From assembly GCA_037893225.1 (NCBI GenBank), contig JAZGUH010000327.1:682001-746000 (forward strand): a DNA stretch of 64,000 nt, written 5' to 3'. This stretch comes from Hippasteria phrygiana. Taxonomy: Eukaryota > Echinodermata > Asteroidea > Valvatida > Goniasteridae. Below the pieces are notes generated by a model that did no database searches, was not told the DNA's origin, and worked only from the letters and a program-made list of their open reading frames with translations. Below are positions 21,783-31,973 of the stretch, piece after piece; position 1 is the stretch's first letter, and every line of letters begins with the position of its first letter. A program made the translations under genes and the position numbers.

Positions 21783-22069
21783 TTATCCCTCTTCCAACCT
21801 AACCCCAGTGTTCTTCAACATGCCCCCATTTCTTTCAATGCAAACTTTTGCCCTGGTTCTCATTGCTCTGACCGCATTCCTGATTACGTCTCTCTGTCCT
21901 CTTAAGGTCTCAACTGTAGCCACAATTCTGGCCCATAGGTCATTGATGTCTCTTGGCGGTGACGTGTTAACTTTGTCCTTATGATGCCCCACAAAAACAA
22001 GTCACAGGGCGCGAGGTCCGGGGACCTTGGTGGCCACTCAATCTCATGGTTCAAAGCAATTACTCCCAT
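21783..22069 (-). pseudogene. mariner/IS630-type transposase C-terminus, frameshifted
   Basis: The minus strand from 22069 reads MGVIALNHEIEWPPRSPDLA, then PCDLFLWG. After a one-base shift near 21990 it continues HHKDKVNTSPPRDINDLWAR and ends RTRAKVCIERNGGMLKNTGV. WPPRSPDLxPxDxFLWG...KDKV is the well-known region around the last catalytic acidic residue of IS630/Tc1/mariner-like (DDE_3) transposases, followed by the usual C-terminal helix pattern. The upstream part of the enzyme was not found. It is a degraded fragment. Confidence 0.85.
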
Positions 22070-23365
22070 GTTAAATAGACCTGTGCTGCCATTGTGATGA
22101 TGAATCTAATGAGCTGGAGAATGCACATGGTTGCATTAAAGCTTATTGTCCATGGATAATTTGCACCTAGGTAAAATGCGTTAAACTTTCTGCAGGTTAC
22201 ATGGACCAAATCTTTCTACATTTGTACTAATAAACCATGCTGCAAAAGTGTTAATATTTGCAATATATATTGTGTACTACATATTATGCTTACTCGTTTA
22301 AATTTATTACTGTTTCGATGGTCAGGTTTGGTATTTTCTGTTGGTATTTATTCCACGTCTTATACATTTACAACTGTAATATGAAATAGAGTAGAAGATG
22401 TTGTGGAAATATTAAAAAGAGAACGGGAATGGACATAAATTGTTGCTTTAGAGTGTCTTCATTTATTACAATGGATCACCAAGTTCGTAAGTAACCTGTA
22501 TGGGAATATGCAATTGTTTCATATCTGTGGACATGCAAATTGCATATCAATTGGAAAGTTCTCACTAACTGATTTTACTGGGATACGATGCCAGTATCTG
22601 GCAAAGCCCTTGTACAATGTGAGATATGATCATAGCCAAGGATAAGCATTTAGAGGCTTGCATAAAATTCAACATCTGTGTGGGTATTGCATCAGCATAG
22701 TGCATTCTGTAGCCAGTGTCAATAAAAAATCCACATATCCCTCGATGTTCTTGTTTTGTTTTTGTATTCCTGCCACCACAGGTGCTAATTTGCATACATG
22801 CATGAGTCGACATTATCATTGTAAATAAAAAAATAATGAATTCGTTCACCCTGAAACATGGTCTAGACATCTCGATTGGATAAGTTTGGACGAGATCCTG
22901 CAAGACATATACAGGGTCCATTTCTGAATTCTGTCTGTGGTTTTGAGGACAAGGGTACTCAGCCATCTGTGACCGGTAGCCTTGCGAATGTAGATATTAA
23001 AATAAAGGTTGTAGCTACTACTTTATGATGCAATTAACCATAACATGTATATTTTTTGGAATAGTAACCCTTTTTTTCTTGGTTTTGTTTTTTTAGGTTC
23101 ACCATATTGAAAACTTGCATTTTACCCAACGGCGGCAGCTACATTGCATATTAATTTTTAAAAAATGCTCAAGACTATTGATCTGCAATTGATAAGAAAA
23201 TGCAAAAACATTTTGTGCGGTCCCTAATGCACGCCTTCCATGGTCAACCCCCGGACTAGTGTGTAATAAACCCTCACCTCACCTAAAGCTACAAAATGAA
23301 TAGTATGCAGTACTCTTACTACGCTTGCATATGAAAAATTGTATAGTTCATGTGTTTTGCAGTAT
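22070..23365. other. No gene seen
   Basis: AT-rich sequence with a long minus-strand open frame (22565-22966) that has no recognisable motif, no splice context and unusual composition. No RNA or paired repeat was supported. Confidence 0.5.
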
Positions 23366-23374
23366 AGTTTACCC

Positions 23375-23863
23375 TAGTCTTGGTTCCAAGACGTCCTTAG
23401 CGAGCAGCGCGATGCAGCGCGCCTACAGGTTAATGGCTGTACACCGCCCTCTACACAGGCACACCAAGGCCACATCGCTAAGGACGGCTTGGGCCCTTTC
23501 GTAGGGAACTGCTCGCGCCCTGTATATGCATAATTTAACAGGCAGGTCAAAAGAATAATGGCACTGCGCACTGGAGGAAATCATGTTTTAGTAATAAGCT
23601 GGCTAGTCAGGAAACGTACGTACGTACATGCGTACCCCAATTAAGCTGTATAGTGCGGGAAAACTAGACCAGTGAGTTAGCAATTATATGCACTCTACAT
23701 CATGCGCACATGCAAATACACATAATTCTGCTCGCGATTTTGCGAGCGATACTACGAAAGGGCCAAGACGTCCTTGGTGTGCTTTGTAGAGGGCGCTGTA
23801 CAGTCATTAACATGTTCGTGCTGCGTCGCACTGTGCGATAAGGACGTCTATGAACCAAGACCA
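23375..23863. mobile_element. MULE-like MITE; 9-bp TSD agtttaccc
   Basis: The ends TAGTCTTGGTTC and GAACCAAGACCA continue inward as imperfect long arms (GACGTCCTTAGCG, GAGGGCGC words). The 9 bp AGTTTACCC occur at 23366-23374 and 23864-23872. Target duplications of 9-11 bp with long arms are typical of Mutator-like elements. No transposase is present. Confidence 0.8.
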
Positions 23864-23966
23864 AGTTTACCCAAAATGAATGCCTAGGATGTTTGGGTTA
23901 AAAAGCTGGCATCAGATACTGCATTTACTGACACAACCAGCTTCTGGCCTGATGTATACTTTGATC

Positions 23967-24485
23967 TAGGGGTGTGCATTTACAGGTAGTAAAAAAACTA
24001 CGGGTACCCGTTAAAGAAACCCAACCCAAAACTTCCAATCCCGGAAGTTGTCAAAATGTCTTTCTCTGAGATTCAGTCTTATTGCAGACAAAAAGTCAAA
24101 AAAATCTCATGCCTGTTTAGTAAACATGATCACTTCTCCACCTTTGCATGTGCCGGCAAATGCATGCGCAGGCATATCACAAAAGACGGCCATCCTGAAG
24201 CTTTATACCGTTGTGTTTATGGTGGATGAGGCGTGCTATTATGTCTCGACGAGGCTCTTATCCATGCCTTGACTACAAAAACCACAACCAAGAAATCCCT
24301 GTAAAATCTGTGCTTGTTTCCCATGTAGTCGGGTTTTAGTTTTGAAAATTTCCAACAAATAACATTCAAAACCTTTCCTTTTTCTATAATGTAAAGTTGT
24401 ACGGGTACTCGATTCCATAATCTGGAACCGGTTCCTTATATGAACAGTTGGTTATTCGGGTACCCGGTTCCGATGCACACCCCTA
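23967..24485. mobile_element. hAT MITE with TAGGGGTGTGCAT ends; TSD cttt/cattgatc
   Basis: TAGGGGTGTGCAT at the left and ATGCACACCCCTA at the right are flanked by CTTTGATC and CATTGATC (seven of eight identical). Both arms contain GGGTACCCG-type words (CTACGGGTACCCGTTAAAG on the left, TTCGGGTACCCGGTTCCG on the right). A second, chimeric copy begins at 46559. Confidence 0.85.
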
Positions 24486-25204
24486 CATTGATCTAGTGAT
24501 AATTTCAACATATACATATATCTGCATATATGATTGTCGCGGTACATGCAGCTACGTCCTTTCACATACACATAACACAATCTGTGCATACCCACAATAT
24601 TATTACTGCCTTTGCGGAAAAATATAATTGGAAATAAGTACACCATACAACAGCAAATATATACAAACCCTGCATTTAAAGATGTTCTTAAAAGATACAT
24701 TTGATGCATAATACAAAATAGAAAATCAAGTGAATATAAAAAAAATATTAATAATAAAAACAAATAATAAATGTATAAAAAGTATACACGTAAAACCCTT
24801 AAACCCTTTTCTAAAAAAGCAATATTTAGTACTTGATATTCTGAAAAAAATTAAGATTACACTAAAGGCTTTACAAGCTTATAAATTGGCTAACATCTAG
24901 TGCCTAGCTACATTTCAGAATACAAAAACGTGTAAGTGCACATTCACATGAAGTAACGACAAAAATATACACCATTGATAATCTTAGAATACAAATGTTG
25001 AAAGACTCTAGGTTTTGATAGTACTATAATTAATGCATAACAGAAAGTCAATGGTTACTAAGGTCTAATGTCATCAGATAACAGGACTGTTATCACGCAA
25101 ATGTTATGTGACAAATTGTACATGTGTGTAAATTGTCAACAAAAAACCCACATATTTTTCCTCAGAGGAAACAGAATAATAGACTGAAAATACTACTGAT
25201 GTGG
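24486..25204. other. No gene seen
   Basis: Very AT-rich sequence. A 103-codon minus-strand open frame (24452-24763) is hydrophobic and cysteine-rich but overlaps the end of the hAT element and shows no family motif. Confidence 0.5.
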
Positions 25205-25209
25205 CAAGA

Positions 25210-25547
25210 CAGGGTTCCCACAGAAATCTAAAAACCAAATTCCATGACTTTTCCAGGACGTTCCAGGACTAAAATATGACAATTTCCATGACATTTAACG
25301 CCATTTTGCAGAGAAAAGTTGTTTGCTAATGTTGGGCTAACCATTTGTTAGCGTTTAAAAATAGGTTTTAATTAATAATGACCTCCTCCTCACATCAAAA
25401 GCAGCCCATCAAAAACAACCCTTGCATGATCTTGATTGCCATGACTTTTCCATGACTTTAATTTTCCCAAATTTTCCATGACTTTTCCATGACTTTCCGG
25501 GATAACGTTTTTTTTTTTCAGGATTTTCCATGACCGCGGGAAACCTG
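25210..25547. mobile_element. CAGGG-ended element with 5-bp TSD caaga (hAT5-like)
   Basis: CAGGGTTCCCACAGA at the left pairs with CCGCGGGAAACCTG at the right. CAAGA lies at 25205-25209 and 25548-25552. Inside both ends the words TTCCATGACTTTTCC recur several times as subterminal repeats. There is no coding remnant. Confidence 0.75.
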
Positions 25548-25554
25548 CAAGAAA

Positions 25555-25720
25555 ACTGTTGGTGTAAATAACTTCTCAGAATTTAAGATTTGAAGCTTTG
25601 CATGTTGTAGAAAGCAACAAGATGAAGATTTGGGGTAGCACCATGTGGCAACTCTGAAAAAAGAACGGGGGGGAAACTCAACATTTCGGACAGTATACTG
25701 TGCCAGTCGTCGGGAGATTG
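25555..25720. repeat. Fragment of the 'gatttgaagctttgcatg' palindrome family
   Basis: The words ATTTGAAGCTTTGCATG, GTAGCACCATGTGGCAACTC and ACATTTCGGACAGTATACTG correspond to the left arm of the large palindrome at 43800-44092. This is a one-armed, diverged copy. Confidence 0.65.
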
Positions 25721-26230
25721 AGGCCTTCCAATGGTGAAGGAGTTTACGTAGTGGACTGGAAGCAGTGACGTGTGTGAAGGATGCAAGCGAGGAGTCCATG
25801 CAGTGAAGCATGGGAATTCTCAAACTTCTTACAAAAAAATGTTGGCACACAACAGGATTACGTATGTATCATTCTTTTACATGTAATATAGGGAGAACAG
25901 TGTCCAGATTCCTACAAATGATATTCATACGGAGTATCAAAAAGCATGTGTTGCCCTACTGATACAAAACTCTGGACAAAGTTGTTCATAGAGGAATTTA
26001 TTCCAATCACTTTTATTTGAGGATATAATCCAACCCGAAATAAGAACTTGTTTTGGCTAGTTATAGGATACGTGTCTGATAAGGTATTTCCACCAGCAGT
26101 GAACTCAAGCCTCAAAAGCAACACCCAAAAGCTCTGTCATATGAGACACCAGGCTTTCTCATTTTGTGCTTCTGGTTCACTCCTCAAGAACATACTTTAC
26201 GAGTGTGCAGCACATCATGCCTAAACAGTT
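25721..26230. other. No gene seen
   Basis: Non-coding sequence with no supported feature. Confidence 0.5.
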
Positions 26231-26377
26231 AACCCTAACCCTCCAGGGTATTTTGGCTAGAAACCCTGCCAGACGCATCAGATTGCATACTTTGTCACAT
26301 TGACTTGTGTGCAGAGTGCAGCAAGGTCGAGCTGTCACCACAGATGCACTGTGCTGCATCTGGCTGGGTTAGGGTTT
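26231..26377. mobile_element. Short foldback MITE, compact relative of the element at 48113
   Basis: It begins AACCCTAACCCTCCAGGG, continues AAACCCTGCCAGACGCATC, and ends GATGCACTGTGCTGCATCTG then GGGTTAGGGTTT. The first 100 bp and the last 50 bp are nearly the same as the two ends of the 1.7-kb element at 48113-49820. This copy lacks all of the latter's minisatellite arms. Confidence 0.85.
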
Positions 26378-27419
26378 TAATGAACACACTAGTGAATTGA
26401 CTGCAGCATTTGTGCATGATTGGAGTTCTCAGAAACAGGTCTCATGTATTAGATTATTACATCTCTTTATAATTCTACTGCAGTGTTTTAACCCAGAAGT
26501 AACCCTAATCCTAAAAGAAATATAAAAAACTTCAGCAAACTTAGTTTTAAAATATTTTGTATAAAAAGTAACCGTTTCTTATAATGCCATTTGTTTTTAG
26601 CGATGTGCAATTCTGCAAACTTTATTGCATTATTTCAAAGTTTAGATGAACTAAAGGGCGCTAATCAAAATTAAGAACTACATTGTACCAGCCTCTGTTA
26701 TGTGCCTCATAATGAAAAATGAAATGTCTGTATAGAAATGTTTCACACACTTCAGTTGGTTGAGTCCTCAGCCTCCAGATGCCGGACTTTTAGGGGAAAT
26801 TTAGGCAAAGTTGTTGATACCGCGTTTTTTGCATTGATGATAGCGACTACACTCTTGCTCTATCTGTCTGCACAACATAAAAGCCAGCACCATGACGATC
26901 AACTGTACAGGCAGAAACAAGAAAATTCAATCAGGAGTTATAATAATTTGATCATCAACAGAGGGCGCCCTTCTAAACATTCAGCATTTGGGCCCTGCAA
27001 CATTTTTTTTGCTCTGCATAAATCAAGAGTACATTTTAGTTTTATTTATTTATTTTTGTTTCCAATTTGAACCTCAAGTCCCATGTTTTAGAGTCACTGT
27101 TTACTAGTCTTATCTCGTAGATAAGAAAATTAAAGGACTGTTGACATGAAGTGATGGCTTGAATTCCATATATTCAATGCATTCCAGTATACAGAAATTT
27201 AATTAAAAATATGGTTCTTTTTATTATTAAAGAACTTTTCTTTTCTATTAAGTCAGGCTTCTAGAATTTAAATTAAACTCTCCTCAATTGATTTTATCTT
27301 TGTTTATAAATTTACATCATCTTGATATAACTTCCATCTGACATTATGTTGGCAAACATTCAATGCACATGGTTGTGAGAAGATAGAATTTGCATCAGGG
27401 ATGATGTAAATTGAAAGAC
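26378..27419. other. No gene seen
   Basis: A 110-codon plus-strand open frame (26738-27070) has no recognisable domain. The region is AT-rich and no splice-bounded exon stands out. Confidence 0.45.
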
Positions 27420-27443
27420 AACGATTTCCAGCTGGAAATCGTT
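27420..27443. repeat. Perfect 24-bp palindrome
   Basis: AACGATTTCCAG followed by its exact complement CTGGAAATCGTT forms a perfect dyad just before the MITE at 27458. It could be a remnant of nested insertions or a binding site. Confidence 0.8.
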
Positions 27444-27457
27444 GGAAAACTGCCCTG

Positions 27458-27571
27458 TAGCCTTTAGTCAAGGCGCGCGTGGCTACCCGGACGAGTGGCG
27501 CGCCCCGGACATGCTGGCATTCGGGGCGCGTCATGCGTCTAGGTAGCCACACGCGCCTTGACTAAAGGCTA
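27458..27571. mobile_element. Small MITE with TAGCCTTTAGTCAAGGCGCG ends
   Basis: The left arm TAGCCTTTAGTCAAGGCGCG, then TGGCTACC, is mirrored at the right, ending 27571. The GC-rich 114-bp body folds almost end to end. Confidence 0.8.
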
Positions 27572-27745
27572 TCATCCGCCCGACGGTTGAAAACGAGCGT
27601 CGTTTTCCTCTCGTTTTTTCGCCATCCAACAACGCAAAACTTTGAACAGGTCAGTGGAACGATATTTCCTATAAAATACTAACCCCCAAATCCGCCCATT
27701 TCTGAAAATTGCAACAATGACCAATCGTGTACACTACATTTATTA
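27572..27745. repeat. Repeat shared with 46745-46885
   Basis: TCGCCATCCAACAACGCAAA, then TTTGAACAGGTCAGTGGAAC and CCCCCAAATCCGCCCATTT, recur in the same order at 46760-46860. The element is not defined; at 46.7 kb it is fused to the TAGGGGTGTGC hAT family. Confidence 0.75.
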
Positions 27746-28411
27746 TTGAAGCTTTCTGCAATTTATATGGACCAAAAATGTACTACTTTCATACACAGTA
27801 TTAAAACACCAATCTGCAAAACTGTTAATATTTAAATGTGGGTGGGTGGGTCAAGGAAAATTATTTAAAAAAAATAGAAATACTGGTCGTTTTTTGTGTT
27901 GGCTTCATGTTTTCTTGTTTTTGTATTTGTTTGCCTATTTAGTTGTTCGGCTGGTTTTTTTTTTGTCTGTGCATTTGTTTGGCTATTTAGGGCTAAAAAC
28001 ATAAACTTGTGTTGCCGAAATGGAAAAAATTAGGTCAGCCGGTAAATTATTAATTTGTTTTACCATCCATGAAAACAATACTTAGACCTGAAACTTTTCC
28101 GATTTTAATCGGAAAACAGACTTTATGACTTTTCCAATGAAATTTTCAATTTTTGTACAATTTATCCCACAAAATTTGATTTTTAAACAATTTTTCCACA
28201 ATGTGCGATTTTATTTTAATTATAATTAAGAAGAAAATGGCACGTACAAATTTCGCGAGCATACTTTTAATCTCTTTCACCAGTCGTAAATGGAGTGTTT
28301 CTACAGTAGAAACACCGAGGTCTACACTGATCAGAGCCTTTTCCGGCTGGAGAAAAGGTTAAACATTGACCTGTGACATGCAAAAATTACCGCACATGCA
28401 TCAGTGTGTGG
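27746..28411. other. No gene seen
   Basis: T-rich, low-complexity sequence (27880-28030) and A/T-rich sequence without supported features. Confidence 0.5.
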
Positions 28412-28446
<35 letters not shown>

Positions 28447-28549
28447 ACCTGGCAGATGCAACGGTACCAGTGCCACCGTACAACCTGCACCGCGCCTCCC
28501 GCTAGCACAGCGGGCGGCGCAGTGTAGGTTGCACGGTGGTACCGTTGCA
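28412..28549. repeat. (TGCG)n microsatellite followed by a GC-rich inverted repeat
   Basis: About nine TGCG repeats occupy 28412-28446. Directly after, GCAACGGTACCAGTGCCACC through CCTGCACCGCGCC is mirrored by GGCGGCGCAGTGTAGG through GGTGGTACCGTTGC, forming a hairpin of roughly 94 bp (28456-28549). Confidence 0.85.
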
Positions 28550-28800
28550 TGTTGCATATGGCCAGCCGGCCGGCTGGCCGGGTACGGGTAGGGACATGAA
28601 CGATCCGATGGATAAAATCCAACATGTTGTGCGATTTTGGGAGGTTTCAGATTTAGTTGTATAAAATGCAATGATTACCTTGAGGATGGCGAAGAGAGCA
28701 TATAAAGTGATACATTTCACTGACAGTTGTTGGAACTTGAGAAAAAGACGAGAATTTTCCCACGTACGTTTGGTTGAATAATGGACATGATTGAATGGTG

Positions 28801-29087
28801 TCATGAATCAGGTTGGCGCAGTGGTTACTGTCCCCGCCTTTCACCGCTGTGGCCCGGGTTCAATTCCTGCCCTGGTCCACATGTGGATTGGGTTTTCAGT
28901 CCCTACCTGATTCCGTGGGTTTCCCCCAGAATATTCTTCTGGGGTTTCCTCCCACCTCTAAAACTGTAACTTCTTCTCATTGTCTTCTCTCTACAGGTTT
29001 CTTCAGGCTTTCGAGCTACAGTGCCCAGGGCGCTTTTGAGGAATCCTTCGTTTAATTACCAGAAAGAATTAATAATAATAATAATAA
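28801..29087 (+). mobile_element. tRNA-derived SINE with (AAT)n tail; TSD tgaatggtg
   Basis: The head carries a pol III A box (TTGGCGCAGTGG) and B box (GGGTTCAATTCC) with tRNA-like spacing. A roughly 180-bp body with GGGTTTCCCCCAGAATATTC and GGGGTTTCCTCCCACC follows, then a tail of AATAAT repeats. TGAATGGTG occurs just before (28792-28800) and just after (29088-29096), which is a clear target duplication. The structure fits a complete SINE insertion. Confidence 0.9.
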
Positions 29088-29096
29088 TGAATGGTG

Positions 29097-29780
29097 CCCT
29101 TGTCTGTCAGGCTTTTTCCTCGACTTTCTCAAGTAAGAAGTGAACTTTTTTTATGAGTCCGTGACTCTAACCGTAATTTAGACTTTTTAATTTTGTTAAA
29201 ACACTGAACATGTTTCTCATCATAAAATTTACAGGAGGCAGTGTACGGAAATTGGGCATCAAGTGTATTGTACATGTTCATGTGTAACTGCAGCGCAGCC
29301 CAGATTTCGGACACGTATTTTTGTCCGACCAATTTTCCGATTTTTTTTTCCATGCCAGTTTCATCTCTGAATACTACATGTCGTCTAACTCGGAAGTCAG
29401 GAGGCAAAAAGTAAGCTTAATCAAAAGTGAGATGGCGAAATTACACGATTGTGCCATCGTAGCTGTATTTAATGACAATGATTTTAATAAAACAGTCATT
29501 TTGTGTGGACAATTTCTTTTAAACTTTTAGGGTCGGTTGCGGAGGGAAACAACTTTTTTTGTTGGCCTTATCTGTCTATTGAGCTGATTGTCAATTTGCT
29601 TTGTGCTGTTTGCTGCTTGTTTCTCTGGTTTTATTTGGGTTGTCTGATGGGCCAGTTTGGGCTACTGAGTTGTATAGGCCGATTGTCGGTTGCTGTTTGT
29701 CTCTCTGTCTGCTGTGCTCTCTTTGGGTTGTATTGTGTTTGAGCATGTCTGTGGGTCAGTCTGTTTTGCCTTTTCTGTTT
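29097..29780. other. No gene seen; T/G-rich sequence leading into the Helitron-like array
   Basis: From about 29540 the plus strand is rich in TTGTTT, CTGTTTG and GGGTTGT words and may be the 5' part of the first element of the array. No exon was supported. Confidence 0.4.
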
Positions 29781-29786
29781 TTGGCT

Positions 29787-29950
29787 GTTTTGGAAACTTT
29801 TCCAAAACAGCCCTTGTTTTCGTTAAGATTTTTTTTTTTTCCTTTTCAGACTTTTTGGCTGTTTCGGAAGTTTTCCGAAACAGCCTTTGTTTTCGTTAAG
29901 ATTTTTTTTGTTTTCTTTTTGGCTGTTTCGGAACTTTTCCGAAACAGCCC
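29787..29950. repeat. Three tandem hairpins GGCTGTTTCGGAA..TTCCGAAACAGCC
   Basis: The unit 'GGCTGTTTcGGAAsTTTTCC' plus GAAACAGCC folds into a stem of about 12 bp. It occurs three times (about 29787, 29858 and 29920), each followed by CTTGTTTTCGTTAAGATTTTT. The CGAAACAGCC part is also found next to the 3' hairpins of the neighbouring Helitron-like units. Confidence 0.85.
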
Positions 29951-29960
29951 TTGTTTTCGT

Positions 29961-29989
<29 letters not shown>

Positions 29990-30001
<12 letters not shown>

Positions 30002-31973
30002 TCTTTTTCAGACTTTTTGCCCATAGACTTTGTACACGTTTTCGTTCTGCCAGGCACTTTGGCTACTTTTATGCAGCCGATTGCCTTTAAACTTAACAGA
30101 CACTTAGACCAACTGCTCAGGATGTATGCCGAACTTTTACGTCATGATGACGTCATCACGTGATTTTTTATGAATTTTTGAATTTTGAAAATCGTAACAT
30201 TCATTAAATTATATCTAGCGAACAAAACAAGATATTTTAAAAATTCTTTTTCTTATAGCTTTGGTATGTCTCAAAGATATGCCCTAAATTGCGAAAATTC
30301 TGTGACGTCATGATGACGTCATCAAAAATGTGTTTTTTTGTTAACGCATGTAAGGGTCAATCCGATTACAAAAATGTATATATTGAATTTTCCTGTACCC
30401 AATTCCAAAATTTTATGATCGTGGCTCACTCAAGTAAGAAATGACAGCCATTTCAAAATTTAGACCAAATTCAATATAACACAAAGGAATTCTGGGACGG
30501 GCAGATAACCGTGGCTATTATGTGCTTGATGTTTATAAAAGGGGTTGATTTCTAGTCTTTTTTCAAGTCGCTGAATTTTTGAAGTATTAAAATCGTAACA
30601 TTCTTTTCAATATATCTAGCGAACAAAACAAGATATTTTCAAAATTCTTTTTGTTATAGCTTTGGTATGTCTCAAAGATATGCCCTAAAAGGCGAAAATT
30701 GTGTGACGTCATGATGACGTCATCAACAAATCTTTTTTTTTTAAACGCATGTCAGGATCAATCCGATTACAAAAATGTATTCGTTGAATTTTCCTGTACC
30801 TAATTCCAAAATTTCATGATCGTGGCTCACTCAAGTGTGAAATAGGAGCCATTTCAAAATTTAGACCAAATTCAATATAACACAAAGGAATTCTGGGAAG
30901 GGCTGATAACCATGGGTATTATGTGCTTGCTGTTTATAAAACGGGTTGATTTCTAGTCTTTTTTCAAGTCGCTAAATTTTTGAAGTTTTAGAATCGTAAC
31001 ATTCTTTTCAATATATCTAGCGAACAAAACAAGATATTTTCAAAATTCTTTTTGTTATAGCTTTGGTATGTCTCAAAGATATGCCCTAAAAAGCGCAAAT
31101 TGTGTGACGTCATGATGACGTCATGAAAAAAATTCTTTTTTCAAGTCGCTAGAATATTGCACATAGCATTTGTAAACTTTTTCTTTCTTACCGGCCACTT
31201 TGGCTACTTTTAAACTTGGCAGACACTTACACCAACTGCTCACAATGTGTGCCGAACTTTTACGTCATGATGACGTCATCACATGTCACGTGACGTCATC
31301 TTAAAGGGGCATTTTTCGAAGCCATATATCTACAAAAGTACAAGTCCGATTAAGTTGGAACGTAATATCTAGGTATGCCACCGGGTGTTATAGATGAACA
31401 TTGACATGACGTTATGATCAAGTCATAACATGTCACGTGGTGTCATCTTAAAGGGGCACTCGCTAGATTATTGCCCATAGCATTTGTAAACGTTTTCTTT
31501 CTTACCGGCCAGTTTGGCTACTTTTAAACTTGGCAGACACTTACCCCAACTGCTCAGAATGTGTGCCTAACTTTTACGTCATGATGACGTCATTACATGT
31601 CACGTGACGTCATCTTAAAGGGGCATTTTTCGAAGCCATATATCTACAAATGTACAAGTCCGATTCAGTTGAAACACACTATTTAGGTATGCCACCCGGT
31701 GTCATAGATGAAAATTGACATGACGTTATGATGAAGTCATTACATGTTATGTGATGTCATCTTAAAGGGGCATTCGCTAGGCTATTTCCCATAGCATTTG
31801 TACACGATTCCTTTTTTAAACCAATCCTTCACACATCCAATAACAACATCTTCATCCCTCCGTCATTGTTAACAAACAAACAACTTTAAATATTGCATAC
31901 ACATTTGACATCCAAACTAACAATAAAAAAATTAGAAACAGCCCTGTGTTTGTCCACAAACACTTGCCTCTAG
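29990..31973 (+). mobile_element. Helitron-like non-autonomous unit 1, ends CTAG at 31970-31973
   Basis: The unit begins after a T run with TTTTTCAGACTTTTTGCCCA and contains repeated blocks of about 400 bp (AATATATCTAGCGAACAAAA, TATGTCTCAAAGATATGCCC, TGACGTCATGATGACGTCAT). It ends with ACAGCCCTGTGTTTGTCCAC then AAACACTTGCCTCTAG. GTGTTTG-TCCA-CAAACAC is a 7-bp-stem hairpin shortly before CTAG, the arrangement seen at Helitron 3' ends. No Rep or helicase coding sequence is visible. Confidence 0.65.

Noticed and set aside
22565..22966. 133-codon minus-strand open frame
   Set aside because: Odd composition, no motif, no splice context; consistent with chance.
26231..26250. Telomere-like AACCCTAACCCT (also at 48113)
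   Set aside because: Only two units occur, and they form the end of a foldback element with an inverse partner. They are not an interstitial telomere.
29601..30163. Hydrophobic open frames rich in F, L and V near 29.6-30.1 kb
   Set aside because: They come from T-rich sequence and the three hairpins at the edge of the Helitron-like array. A membrane protein is not supported.
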